Assembly: GCA_018697195.1 (NCBI GenBank)
Contig: JAGMWU010000063.1
Span: 113,820-177,819, forward strand
DNA: 64,000 bases
Direction: 5' to 3'
Source: Certhia americana
Taxonomy: Eukaryota; Chordata; Aves; Passeriformes; Certhiidae
Positions 1-11,264 of this stretch are shown in pieces; the first letter of the stretch is position 1, and each line of letters opens with the position of its first letter. Under the pieces are notes generated by a model. That model had not been told where the DNA came from and did no database searches. It saw only the letters and a program-made list of their open reading frames with translations. Made by a program: the position numbers and the translations under genes.

Positions 1-3000
1 GCCAGCTGGGGTCTGGAGTCCATCCTCGATGGTGCGGAATTTGGGCCGGGAGGAGCCCATTCCCGGCTCCAGTGGGGTTGACACGAGCAGGGTCCCATTT
101 CTCCTAGAAACAATGCTCACCCAGCCATGTTCCTGGTGTCAGTTTGCAGGGCGCGACTACCACTGCAAATGCAGCCTGCTTTCTGGCTGGTGCCAGCTGG
201 GGTCTGGAGTCCATCCTCGACGGTGCGGAATTTGAGCCGGCAGGAGCCCATTCACTATCCAGAGGAGTGGACACGAATGAGGTCCCTTTTGTCTGGGAAA
301 CAAAGCTCATCCAGAAATGTTCCTGGTGTCAGTTTGCAGGGCGCGACTACCACTCCAAATGCAGCCAGCTTTCTGGCTGGTGCCAGCTGGGGTCTGGAGG
401 CGGAGTCCATCCTCGCCGGTGCGGAATGTGAGCCGGCAGGAGCCATCCTGCTCCAGAGGGTGGACACGAAACAAGTTCCCTTTTCTCCTAGAAACAAACT
501 TGACCAGCCATGTCTGGTGTCAGTTTGCAGGGCGCGATACTACTCCACGCAGCTGCTTTCGGTTGCGGGCGGTGGAGTGGTGCCAGCGGTGCTCTGGAGT
601 CCATCCTTGACGGTGCGAATGTGAGCGGTAGGAGCCATTCCTGGTCCAGAGGGGTGGAACGAAAAAAAAGCCCCTTTTCTCCTAGAAACAAAGGCTCACC
701 CAGACAGTCCTGGTGTCAATTTGCAGGGCGCGATTAACACTCCAAATGCAGCTGCTTGCTGGGTGGTGCCAGCTGCATCCAGAGTCAAATCCTCGACGGT
801 GCGGATATTGGAGCCGCAGGAGCCCATTCCTGGGTCCAGGGGGTGGACACGAACAAAGTCCCTTGTCTCGTGAAACAAGCTCACCCAGCATGATATGGTG
901 TCAGTTTGTCAGGGCGGAATTACCCCTCAAATGCAGCCTGCCTTTACGGGTGGTGCCAGCTGGCATCCGGAGTCCATCCTAGACTGGTGCGGAATGTGAG
1001 CCGGCAGGAGCCCATTCCCGCTCCCGAGGGGTGTACACGAACAAAGTCCATTTTCTCCTAGAAACAAAGCTCACCCAGCCATGATCCGGTGTCAGTTTGC
1101 AGCGCGATTACCACTCCAAAGCAGCTGCTTCTGGGTGGGCCAGCTGGCATCCAAGTCCAGCCCGAGGTGCGTATTGGTGACGGCAGGAGCCCATCCCCTG
1201 GGTCCAGAGGGGTGGACACGAACAAAGTCCCTTTCTCCTAGAAAACAAAAGCGTCACCCAGCCATGATCCTGGTGTCAGTTTGCAGGCGCGACTACCACT
1301 CCAATAAGCAGCCTGCTTTCCGGGTGGTGCCAGCTGGCATCCGAGTTCGCCATCCGACTGGTGCGGACATGTGAGACGGCAGGAGCCATTACCGGCTGCA
1401 GAGGTGGTGCACACGAACAAAGTCCCTGGGTCTCCTAGAAACAAAGCTCACCCAGCACAGTCCGGTGTCAATTTGCCCAGGCGCCGATTACACTCCAAAT
1501 GGCAGCCTGCTTTCGGGTGGTGCCAGCTGTGCTCTGGCGCCCATCCTCACGACGGTGCGGAATTTGAGCCGGGCAGGAGCCCATTCCCGGCTCCAGAGCG
1601 GTGGACACGAACAAAGTCCCTTTTCTACTAGAAACATAAGCTCACCCAGCCATGATCCCTGGTGTAGTTTCAGGGCGCGACTACACTCCAACTGCAGCCT
1701 GCTTTGCCGCCGGTGGGGCCAGCTGGCATATGGGAATCCTCCTCGATCGGGGCGGGATTTGTACTGGTCAGGAGCCATTCCTGGCTCAGAGGTGTGGACA
1801 CGACAAATTCCCTTTTCTACTAGAAACAAAGCTCACCCAGCCATCAGTCCTGGTGTCAATTTGCAGGGCGCGAGTCACCACGTCCACAAATGCAGCCTGC
1901 TTATTCTGGGGTGTGCCATCTGGGCATCCAGGGAATCCCATCCTCGTACGGGTTACGGAATGGGAGCGGAAGGAAGCCCAATTCCTGGCTCCAGAGGGGT
2001 GGCACGAACAAGTCCCTTTTCTCCTAGAAACAAGCTCACCCAGCCATGATCTGGTGTCGGTTTGCAGGGCCGCTAACACTCCAAATGCAGCATGCTTTTG
2101 TTTTTTTGATTTTGTTTTTCGTGTGGTGCCAGAGGCATCCGGAGTCCATACTCGCCGGGCGGATGTGAGCCGGCAGGAGCCCATTCCGGCCCAGAGGGGT
2201 AAGGACACGAACCAAAGTCCATTTTCTCCTAGAAACAAAGCTCACCCAGCCACAGTCTGGTGTCGGATGCAGGGCGCGCTCCATCCAAATGGCTAGCCGC
2301 TTTCTGGGTGTGTGTCCAGCGGCATCCAGAGTCCATCCTCGACGGTGCGGAACGGAGTGGCAGGAGCACATCCTGGCTCCAGAGGGTGTGGACACGAACA
2401 ACGTCCTTTTATCCTAGAAACTAAAGCTCAACCAGCCCTGATACTGGTGGCAGTTGGTAGGGCGCGATAACCCCTCAATGCAGGCCTGCTCTTCTGGGGT
2501 GGTGAGGTCGCATCCAGAATCCATCCTGACGGTGCGGAATGATGAGCCGGAAGGGCCCTTCCGGGTCCAGAGGGCTGGACACGAACAAAGTCCCTTTCTC
2601 CTAGAAACAACAAGCTCACACCAACATCCTGCTTCCCCTTCTCTCGGTCAGGTTGCAGGGGCGATTACCACTCAAAATGCAGCGCTTTCGTGGTGGTGCC
2701 AGATGGGCTCTGGAGTCCATCCTCGACGGGTGCGGAATGTGAGGCGGAAGGAGACCATTCCTGGCTCCAGAGGGGTGGGAACCCGAACAAAGTCCCTTTT
2801 CTCCTAGAAACTAAAGCTCACCCAGCCACAGTACTGGTGTCAATTTGCAGGCGCGATTTACACTCCAAATGCAGCCTGCTTTATGGTGGTGGCAGCTGGC
2901 ATCCAGAATCATCCTAGCGGTGCGGAATGAGCGGCAGGAGCCATTCCTGGCTCCAGAGGGGTGAGACACGAACAAAGTCCATTTTATCCAGAAACCAGCT

Positions 3001-4593
3001 CACCCAGCCATGATCCTGGTGTCAGTTTGCAGGGCGCGATTACCACTCCAAATGCATGCCTGCTTTCCTGTGTGGGGCCAGGCTGGCATCCGGAGTCATC
3101 CTCGACGGTGCGGCAATGTGAGGACCGCAGGAGCCCCATCCTGCATCCAGAGGGGTGGCAAGAACAAAGTCCATTTTCTCCTTAGAACAAAGCTCACCAG
3201 CCACGTTCCTGGTGTCAGTTTGCAGGGAGCGGATTACCACTCAAATGCACCTGCTTTCTGGGTGGTGCCGGCTGGCATCCAAATCCAGTCCTCGACACGG
3301 TTGCGGAATGGAGCGGCAGGAGCCATTCCTGGCTCCAGAGGGGGGACACGTAACCAAAGTCCCTTTTCTCCTAGAAACAAAGCTCAACCAGCTCATGATC
3401 CTGGTGTCAGTTGCCAGGGCGCGATACCCTCCAAATGCAGCTGCTTTCCGGGTGGTGCCAGCTGGGGTCTGGAGACCACCCTCAACCATGCAGAATATGA
3501 GCCGGCAAGAGCCCATTCCCGGCCTCGGCGGTGTGGACACAGACGACGTCCCTTTTCTCCAAGAAACAAAGCTCACCCAAAAAAGTTCCTGGGGTAAGTT
3601 TGCACGACGCGTCTGCCACTTGAAATGCAACCTGCTTTCTGGGTGGTGCCAGCTGGGGTCTGGAGTCCATCCTCGACCATGTGGAATTTTTGCCGGCAGG
3701 AGCCCATTCCCCGCTCTAGAGGGGTGGACACGAACGAGGTCCATTTTCTACAAGAATCAAAGCCCACCCACACACGTTCTTGATGTCAGTTTGCAGGAAG
3801 CGACTACCACTCCAAATGCAACCTCCTTTTTGAGTGGTGCCTGCTAGGGTCTGGAGTCCATCCTGGACCGTGTGGAATTACAGCCTGTCAAGAGCCCATT
3901 CCCGGCTCCAGAGGGGTGGACACGATCGAGGTCCATTTTCTACAAGAAACTAAGCTCACGCAGCCACGTTCCTGGTGTCAGTTTGCAGGACCTGACTACC
4001 AGTCCAAATGCATCCTGCCTTCGGGGTGGTGCCACCTGGGGTCTGGAGACCACCCTCAGCCATGCAGTATATGAGCCGGCAAGAGCCCATTCCCGGCCTC
4101 GGAGAGGTGGACACGGACGTCGTCCGTTTTCTCCAAGAAACAAAGCTCACCCCCAAAAATGTTCCATTTTCTACAAGAATCAAAGCCCACCCACACACGT
4201 TCTTGATGTCAGTTTGCAGGACGCGTCTGCCACTCCAAATGCAACCTGCTTTCCGGGTGGTGCCAGCTGGGGTCTGGAGTCCATCCTCGACCGTATGGAA
4301 TTTCAGCCTGTCAGGAGCCCATTCCGGGCTCCAGAGGGGTGGACACGAACGAGGTCCTTTTTCTATAGGAAACAAAGATCGCCCACACGCATTCCTGGTG
4401 TCAGTTTGCAGGATGCGACTACCACCTCAAATGCAGCCTGCTTTCTGGGTGGTGCCAACTGGAGTCTGGAGACAATACTCGACCATGCAGATTTTGAACC
4501 GGAAGGAGCCCATTCCTGACTCTAGAGGGGTGGACACAAACGAGGCCCCTTTTCTCCAAGAAACAAAGCTCACCCACAAACGTTCCTGGTGTC
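1..4593. repeat. Tandem satellite, about 188-bp unit, about 24 copies
   Basis: The landmark gccagct (and its variants) recurs at 1, 192, 382, 582, 768 and 955, giving unit lengths of 186-200 bp. The array continues to 4593, where the unit breaks off after cgttcctggtgtc. Each unit carries the same blocks in order: a ctggagtccatcctcga block, an aggagcccattcc block, a ggtggacacgaac block, ttttctcctagaaacaaagctcaccc, then gtcagtttgcagggcgcga. Units at 1-580 and 3470-4593 are clean (ggggtctggag variant). Units between about 600 and 3460 mostly carry the ggcatccggag variant and many 1-2 base indels. No coding function is suggested; the short open frames in it follow the repeat phase. Confidence 0.95.
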
Positions 4594-4601
4594 TGGTTCC
4601 T

Positions 4602-5433
4602 GGTTAACTCTTTCCTAACCAGATGAAACTTCCAAAGCATGAACCTTGCCCAGTGAGGGAAAAAAAGAGACCAGATGAAATGTAAAGACACAGCGTGAGC
4701 CCTAATGTCAGATGAAGTGAGAGAAGAATCTTAAATGGAAAGGAAGATTGAAGGAGTGGCCTAGTTAGGTTAGACTTCTTTTGTAAGGCCATAGAGAATG
4801 GACTTAATACCCTGTAACATACAGAATATTTTTAGGGGGATGCAAAGTTCTAGTCATAGCTGTGAGTTGATGCAATTGTGATCTAATGGAGAAATTGAAC
4901 AGAGGAAGACTGAGAAAAAGAGATGATGCCCTCTGCCCATTGAGAGAAGGTGACCTCTGTTTCTTGAAATGAAGATGAGATAGATGAAGAGAATTCTTGT
5001 TTTGTACTAGAAAAAGCATCCTTAAACTGTACCCTAATAAGCTGATATTGCCCATGAGTAGCTGTAAAGACTGTCTAATGAGAAGGGACTTCTCAATGGC
5101 AAATTTACTCCTCTGGGCAGGCCATGTGAGAGCAAGAAAACTGGTATCTTCTAGAAAATCTCTATGGTATTCAAGAGAGACTCCTTTCTTCTTGATGAAT
5201 TGAGAAATGATTATTTTAAGGGTGGTAACTCACTGAGAATTCCAAGTTTTGTCTTCTTATATTGGAGTAAGAAAGCAAAGAGTTGGTTGGTGGAGGAGAA
5301 GTGTTTTGAAGGTTTCATTCTGATTTTTTTTTTTTTGTGTTAGTTAATAAAGCTTTATTCCTTTTAAGCTTAAGCCTGCTTTGCTCTTGATTTGGAAATT
5401 TCAAATTGGCAAACCCAAACCAGAACCACGACA
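4602..5433 (+). mobile_element. Type-1 LTR fragment (3' part)
   Basis: This stretch aligns by eye with the 3' two thirds of the LTR at 35123-36458, including the taataaagctttattcc polyadenylation region (5345-5361) and the terminal ggcaaac...cgaca. Its 5' end is missing and it abuts the satellite directly, so the satellite or a rearrangement has replaced U3. It is followed immediately by a host-like coiled-coil fragment. Confidence 0.75.
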
Positions 5434-6037
5434 CCTCTTCAGGAGTTGAGAGTAACTGAGAACATTCCTCTTGATATGCTCTTGGTCTTTTATCAGGCAC
5501 AGATTGTAAATGAGCAAGCATACAGTCCTTCTCTCCTAATGATTTTAGGTTCTGCTCACAAACATTTTGTTTTTCATCTATAACATCATTCAGTTCTGCA
5601 ATATTGTGCTGAAGTTCATCTAAATAGGATGCTCTTGAAGATGTTTTAGTCAGATCACTTATTTTGACATCTTTTTCTACAAGTTGTTTTAAATTTTCAA
5701 GATGAGATTCAAAATCATTACTTTTTCCTTCAATTAATTTCAGTTTTTCTGCTAACTCATTAACTTGCTTCAACAGCTCCTCTGCTTTTTTCTGCTCTTT
5801 TTCTATTTCTTCCTGTCCACTCTTTTCTAATTTCCCAACTTTTTGCATTAGGTCACTTTTTACTATCAATGCCGCTTGAAGCTTCTTTTTCAGATTCTCT
5901 TTTTCCTTGCCCATTTTCTCAAGATTGCACTTCATCTTCTCTTTCTCATTCATTAAATCTTTAAACTCAGCTTCTCTACTGCTTGACATAACCTGGTTAT
6001 GTTCTAATTCTCTCTTAAAATCTTTAAGTTCCTGCAA
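5434..6037 (-). pseudogene. Coiled-coil host protein fragment, fused to LTR
   Basis: The minus strand is open for about 200 residues of strongly charged sequence (Lys, Glu, Leu and Gln rich, heptad-like, e.g. KEKENLKKKLQAALIVKSDL), typical of a long coiled coil such as a golgin or centromere/centrosome protein. There is no ATG at the upstream edge. The frame begins just after ctattgcag, which could be a splice acceptor, so this may be one exon or the edge of a retrocopy. Downstream the frame runs straight into the antisense of the type-1 LTR, and the last 35-40 residues are LTR-derived. A giantin (GOLGB1)-like origin is possible but I cannot confirm it. A truncated exon is the best reading. 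Confidence 0.5.
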
Positions 6038-6059
6038 TAGTCAGTTTAACTCTGCTACT

Positions 6060-7030
6060 GAACTATTATGAACAGCTTCAAGGACTTGCTGTTTGGCATT
6101 TATTGTACTATGTTAAGCAACCCTGTGGCTATCTTGGTTTTCAGTGTTGGTGTGTTCCTGCTTCTTTCTATGTTTCAACAAAGAAGGCAGCCGGTGCATT
6201 CGTTCTCACGCAGTTTCATCCACACTAAAACAAAATGTGCAGCGCCCACTCCTCACATTTAATACCTTTTTTTTGCACTATGTGCAGCAGGATATCCAGT
6301 ATGAACTCTTCTTCTGCCGATATTTGAGCCCCCATTCCTAAGCTTCTAGCCACTTACCTGGAGGTGGTGCATCTATCTAGAAGTTGCCTGGTGATGCAAG
6401 CTCTTGGTACACCTGCTTTGTTCTTCAGATCCTTGGTCTGCCTGTCTCTATTCTAGAGACTTTTCTCTGCCTGGCTCCTTTCTTACAGGCACACTCTAGC
6501 TTCATTCTACAGGCACTCTTCTCCTGTCTCTGTTCTACAGGCACTCTCTCTCCCTGCCTGGCTTCATTCTTCATCATGTTGGCATCTCGTTCTACAGGCT
6601 TTTCTCTGCCTGGCTTCTGTCTCGCATCCTGTCTTCTTATCATGTCGGGATCACTAGATGAAGGAGACTGTACCACTAACTATGAGTGTCTCCAAGCACT
6701 ACTGATTTCTTGTTCTTCTGAACAACCTTTTATACCATTCGTCCTACATGCATTACACCTGTGTGTCCTCTCCACCCTCCTGTGATTGGTTCATACTCCT
6801 CAGCATTCCAGGTCTCTTTACCTTCAACACTGCTCACCTGTCTTACACAGCTATAGCCTATTAGGGATGAGGCTTGGCTGCAGCCCCATTCCCAATCACC
6901 ACAAACTGTGTGCCTGCACTGGTGGATGGGACACTCAAGCATACTTAGGACCTAATGGGGTAAAAGGGACTTAAAAGGTAAAGCACTTTACATCATTTTA
7001 AGGATTAATGACTGAGCAGTCAAAGATTGG
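6060..7030. other. Unassigned, with a short C/T-rich imperfect repeat
   Basis: I see no gene. At 6434-6640 the motifs ctacaggcactct and ttttctctgcctggct recur several times in a pyrimidine-rich stretch, so it is a small degenerate tandem repeat. The rest is AT-balanced unique-looking sequence that could be host intron or eroded transposon. Confidence 0.5.
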
Positions 7031-7039
7031 GGAAAACCT

Positions 7040-8965
7040 GACTCCATGCCCACCTTTCTTGTCTCACCTGAAAGTAAGATCTCTATGGCTTGTAAATTTG
7101 AAACTCACAAACCTCTTGTAGATGAGATTACTACAGTGATCATGCACATCTATGACCTTTCTAACAGTGTGTGGATTCATTTTCATTTGATTCCTATGAT
7201 GATTTTTGTGCTGTGCAAGTTAAAATGGGAGACTATAACCTAGTGCAAGGTAGTGCCCTTCTTCTGTGATGCATAGGTTGGGTGAGTGAACGATCATCAT
7301 ATAGAGAAATAGTGATTGAGCCTGACAATAATCTGTACCAAAAAACATTGTTTCCAATAGCCAAATCTCGTGCAACTATAATAATAAAAAATCATACTGG
7401 TTGTAGACTTTGTACATGGAATAGGTCTCATACAGGATCTGCTTTTGAGAAAGAAATTTCATTCTTGGGATATTCTGGGCCATCAGGAATATTAACAAAC
7501 TCAGCTGGAGGGGTATCCCAGAATATAATCACTCTATTAGGGTATATCATGCCAAATTTCACGACCATGTGGTGGTGATCTAGATATGCATGCAATCCTG
7601 ATAGCACAACTACATCCTTTTATGGGCTGAGGTACTCAGAATACTCATTTACTTATACTGAGAACTTTAGTAAAGTAAATATCCTTTATAATACTACCAG
7701 AGGCCAGTGTAATGTTTCTGAATGTTTTGGAAATGCTTGCCTAAAAGCAGTTAATGCGTCCGAAGAAACCACAGTTACATGCCTTGGGTACTCGACAACA
7801 AGCGAAACCAAATGTGTCACACAATGGACATTTAAAATTAAAGTCAAAAGGAACAACTTTACATTAGCAAACAACTCTGTAGCATGGGACCCATATGCAA
7901 AACAATATAATCTTTCACTTGCAGGTCCCTATGTGCTAAGTCAAATAAATGAATAATTCTTGCCTCAAGATCCACAATACTTTCTGAAAAAGCTGGAAGT
8001 AAAGGTACAGGCTAATACTTCCAAAATGAAACAAGAATGCTACCCATTTATACAACAAAGCCTAAAAGGATGGGAGCCATGGATGCATTCCTTGACACCA
8101 AACCACAGGCATAAAAGAGATTTAACGGAATGGCTTGGGTCAGGACTGGGGATATTAAATTCTATTGATCAAGAAGTTTTAGTCAATAAATTAAGCACTG
8201 TGAGTTCTCATACTGGACAGATACAAACTCCTCTCCTGTCAATCCTGCTAACACTTGACAATAGCCAGAGCCTGGCAGCTAACCCATTTACTACCCTGGC
8301 CAACCATACACAGCAAGATTTTCAAGCAGTTGCCGAGATTATGAGAAAACTACAAGGTAATATTTCTTTAACGTTCCGATGTATACAGTCCCACCTGTGG
8401 CTACAATCTGTAATCTCAGGAATACTTAGAGAAGGAGAGCTGGGAAAATTGCCACAAGAATTAAAAGAAATCATTGCTAAAAATGAAACCAAAATGCAAT
8501 TCAAAAAAGATTCCATGCTTGGTGGCAGTTGGTCAATTTCACATATAATGAACAGAATAAACCCCTGCAGTCTTTTTTATTAACCATTAAGAATGCAACA
8601 ATATACCATATATTTCCGATTTTGGCCCTTAGAGTTATAAGAGCTCACATCAGACTCATTCAGCATAATGTCTGGGCCATTTTTAACAATAAAACTAGAA
8701 ACTGGCAAACTGTTAGTATTGTAGCATGTGTACCAAGGGAGGTACTGGGTTTTGTGTGTGAAAATGCAGTGCTTGAAAGGGAGGATCTGTGTCTGGACAT
8801 CAAGGACAGCACTTGTGTGTAACAATCCTCCTCGAGGTTTCTTCTGTTCCATCAAACCCGGTTTGGCCAGGTAGCATGGCTTAATAAACGGGATGGGTCC
8901 AATGCTGTAGCCAAAGGTATCTTTAATGTATCAGTGCAGCCACATGGTCAGAAGTCAGCATCTAG
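7040..8965 (+). pseudogene. env: Env pseudogene, long-TM type (copy 1)
   Basis: A surface-unit region is open in long runs (7282-7576, then 7580-7953) with many N-x-S/T sites. It is followed by a furin-like site RHKR (8107-8118) and a fusion-peptide/heptad region containing GSGLGILNSIDQEVLVNK. The same hydrophobic and heptad pattern is found in the Env at 42675-45208, including GLGILNSID, so the two belong to one lineage. The TM part continues in a second frame from 8529 to about 8822 and, with another frame change, to about 8965, where it is cut by the hypermutated LTR. Membrane anchor and cytoplasmic tail are missing. Stops at about 7577 and 7954 and the frameshift near 8575 make it non-functional as it stands. 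No pol is attached upstream. Confidence 0.75.
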
Positions 8966-8999
8966 GCTTGCAGGGCCTGAGGGCTACCTTCAGCAGTAT

Positions 9000-10558
9000 T
9001 ATGGTTCAGTTTTGACTAGACAATTTTGTAAAGCTTAGCTTTAGCACAATTACAATACATTATGTGACTGCCTTGTCCTGGCTGTGGCCTGTGTTAACTT
9101 TTTTTAACTAAATTAAACTTTAAAAGCATGAATCTTACTCAGAAAAAAAAGGGAAACCAAATAAACTATAAAAAGATACAGCGTAAAATCTAAATTCAAA
9201 AAAAGTAAAAAGAAAATCTTACATAGAAAAAAAGATTAAAAGAGTAACCTAATTAAGTTAGACTTCTCTTGTAAAGCCATAAAAAATAAACTAAATATTC
9301 TGTAAATTATAAAGTGTTTTTTAAGAGAATGCAAAGTTCTAGTCATAGTTATGAGTTAATATATTTGTGAATTGCTAAAAAAATTGAACAAAAAAACCCC
9401 AAGAAAGTAAGAGATGAGGCACTCTGCCCATTAAGAAAAGATGACCTCTGTTTCTTAAAATAAAAAGAACTCTTGTTTTATACTAGAAAAAGCATCCATA
9501 AAATATACCCTAATAAACTGATATAGCCCATGAGCAGCAGTGACAGGCTGTCTCATGGGAGGGACTTCACAATGGCAACATTTCTTCCCCTGGGCAGGCC
9601 AACTGTATCTTGGGTTTCTGTGTATTTTGGTGATTCCCAAGATGCATAAAGTCTCTTTTCCCCAGCCCCAAGATCAAAGAAAAGGTGGAGAGATGTCTCT
9701 TCTGATTTCCAAGGTTGTTCAATCTTTCTTATCTGTTACATTCTTTCCCTGACTGGCAGAGGTCTGTGCAGCAGGTCAGTTCAAGGCAAAAATCACTGCC
9801 CCTAAGGTGGCCGGTACTTTTATACTAAAAATTACATCCACAGTATTTACAGGAATTTTCCAATACATATCATCTATGTTAGAAAGTCAGTCTCTACTCT
9901 AAGCCAGTTAGAAAGTGCCACCGTCACAGCAGAAAATGGAGCAGATGAAGAAGAAGGAAGAAGCCCAAAAGCCATGAGGTTCCTCCATCTTGTCTTTTCT
10001 GCTTACCATTCTAAAAACCCCAGAAATTTACTTTTCACACTTTGACCAATTAACTATCACTCTACTTAAACTCTCATGGTCTGTAAATCTTCACACAGAG
10101 ATGATAGTTTCTCCCAAGGGCTAAAATTGAAGGCACAGGGGTTTTTGCCTCTTTGCCAAGGGCTCTCAGCCCCCTGTCTGAGTCTGAAATCATCCAGGAC
10201 AGGCAGAGGAGTGTTCTCGACTCCGACAATTGTAAAGTGTAAAAGCAAGAGAACTAGTATCTTGTAAAAAAATCTCTATAGTATTCAAAAAAGACTCCTT
10301 TCTCCTTAATAAATTAAAAAATATTTATTTTAAGAATAATAAGTAAAAATCCCAAGGGTTTTTTTTTTTTTTTTTTTTATTTTAAAATAAAAAAGTGAAT
10401 AGTTAGTGGGAAAAAAAGTGTTTTCAAAATTTCATTCTAACTCGTGTTTTTTTCCCTTTTAATATCAATTAATAAAATTTTATTCCTTTTAAGTTTAAGC
10501 CTGCTTTAATCTTAATTAAAAAATTTCAAATTGACAAACCAAAACTAAAACAAGCAAC
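9000..10558 (+). mobile_element. Type-1 LTR, G-to-A hypermutated
   Basis: This is the same LTR family as 35123-36458, but on the plus strand most G in GA and GG contexts read A. One 20-base stretch shows it: gaaggagtgacctggttagg at about 35805 corresponds to aaaagagtaacctaattaag at 9237. The pattern runs to the 3' end (ggcaaac to gacaaac near 10534; gaaatttc to aaaatttc near 10523). Part of U3 is deleted relative to the 35.1-kb copy. A 635-bp insert at 9602-10236 does not share the base bias. The polyadenylation region attaataaaatttt is near 10468. Confidence 0.85.
9602..10236 (-). mobile_element. LTR-like insertion inside the hypermutated LTR
   Basis: The host LTR reads gggcaggcca before and tgtaaaagcaagag after this block, which matches the uninterrupted gggcaggccatgtgagggcaagag of the 35-kb copy apart from the editing. 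The block itself is G-rich and unedited. On the minus strand it begins tgtcggagtcgag and ends agataca, and it has a TATA-like tataaaagtacc (9813-9824). I therefore read it as a minus-oriented solo LTR of another family. No clean target duplication is visible, so the exact ends are uncertain. Confidence 0.55.
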
Positions 10559-10756
10559 CATGTGGATTCAGGGCTTCCTTGCAAAAGACCCAGGGGTGTG
10601 GCTAGCTAAACAATACAAAAGGTTACCTGAGGGAAGGCATCCAATCCTGTCTCAAGGACAGGGACCAGACCATCTTGAACTAACAGAGGGGTAGAACTTG
10701 AGACGTGACCCACCCCTAGGTAACCACCCTTCAGTATCCCATTTCCCAAGGTCTGA

Positions 10757-11099
10757 TGTTAATACTTTCTTATTAGTATAGGGTTAAAAATTCTGAGTTA
10801 AAAATGTTCTGAAAATCATGGAAAAAATCATACGTAAATCCAAGGGAGGTAGGAAAGGAATGTTATGCATTGTTTTCAGTAGGCCATGTGAAATTGTATC
10901 TGTGATTAAGTGTACTTACGATAGCACATATAATAGAAAAATGTGAGTATGATTAATATTGCTTAAAAAAATGTAGTTATATAATTGAATAGCATAAATA
11001 TGTGAATTATAAACAAGGCTGATGGAGCTAGATTTGGGTTTGTACCTCTAGCACCCCGCATGTAATCCTTCTGTGATTATGTGTGTCTGTACGCTAACA
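10757..11099 (+). repeat. 5' LTR of outer provirus
   Basis: It starts TGTTAATACT and ends CTAACA, and matches the 3' LTR at 27054-27355 in agtataggttaaaa, atgttctgaaaat, gggaggtaggaaaggaatg and gtgattatgtgtgtctgt. Near its start it has a short extra segment (tactttcttattag), and near its end it lacks about 20 bp that in the 3' LTR contain the aataaa signal. Confidence 0.85.
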
Positions 11100-11245
11100 T
11101 TTTGGTGACACTAGATGGGACCCCGTGAGTGCTGCTGAGTGAGTTCACGAACCAATCACGCTCCAGCTGGCACCGTGGGATTCTCGGGGAGCCCATCAGC
11201 AGCGACCGACTCTGCCGCTCACAACGTCCATCTGGAGAGGTAAGG
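11100..11245 (+). promoter_or_regulatory. Primer-binding site and leader splice donor
   Basis: Just after the LTR is TGGTGACACTAGATGGGA (11103-11120), in the position and with the TGG start of a tRNA primer-binding site. It is degenerate and I cannot name the tRNA with confidence. A consensus splice donor GAGAG-GTAAGG sits at 11235-11245 in the leader before gag, as expected for making spliced env RNA. The minus-strand relative keeps the same donor (AGAGGTAAGG, complement of 21821-21830). Confidence 0.55.
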
Positions 11246-11264
11246 TGCTTTTCAGTCTGGTTTG

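Noticed and set aside
1..4593. Many overlapping open frames of 60-230 codons on both strands
   Set aside because: They repeat with the satellite unit, change frame at each indel and encode no recognisable domain.
1..4593. Regular direct repeats as a possible CRISPR array
   Set aside because: The units are about 188 bp and contiguous without unique spacers, in vertebrate DNA.
5315..5433. C-terminal part of the coiled-coil frame as host coding sequence
   Set aside because: This stretch is the antisense of the type-1 LTR end, present at other sites without the coiled coil.
9000..10558. AT richness of this LTR as simple low-complexity DNA
   Set aside because: Aligned positions show specific G-to-A changes against two homologous copies, so editing explains it better.
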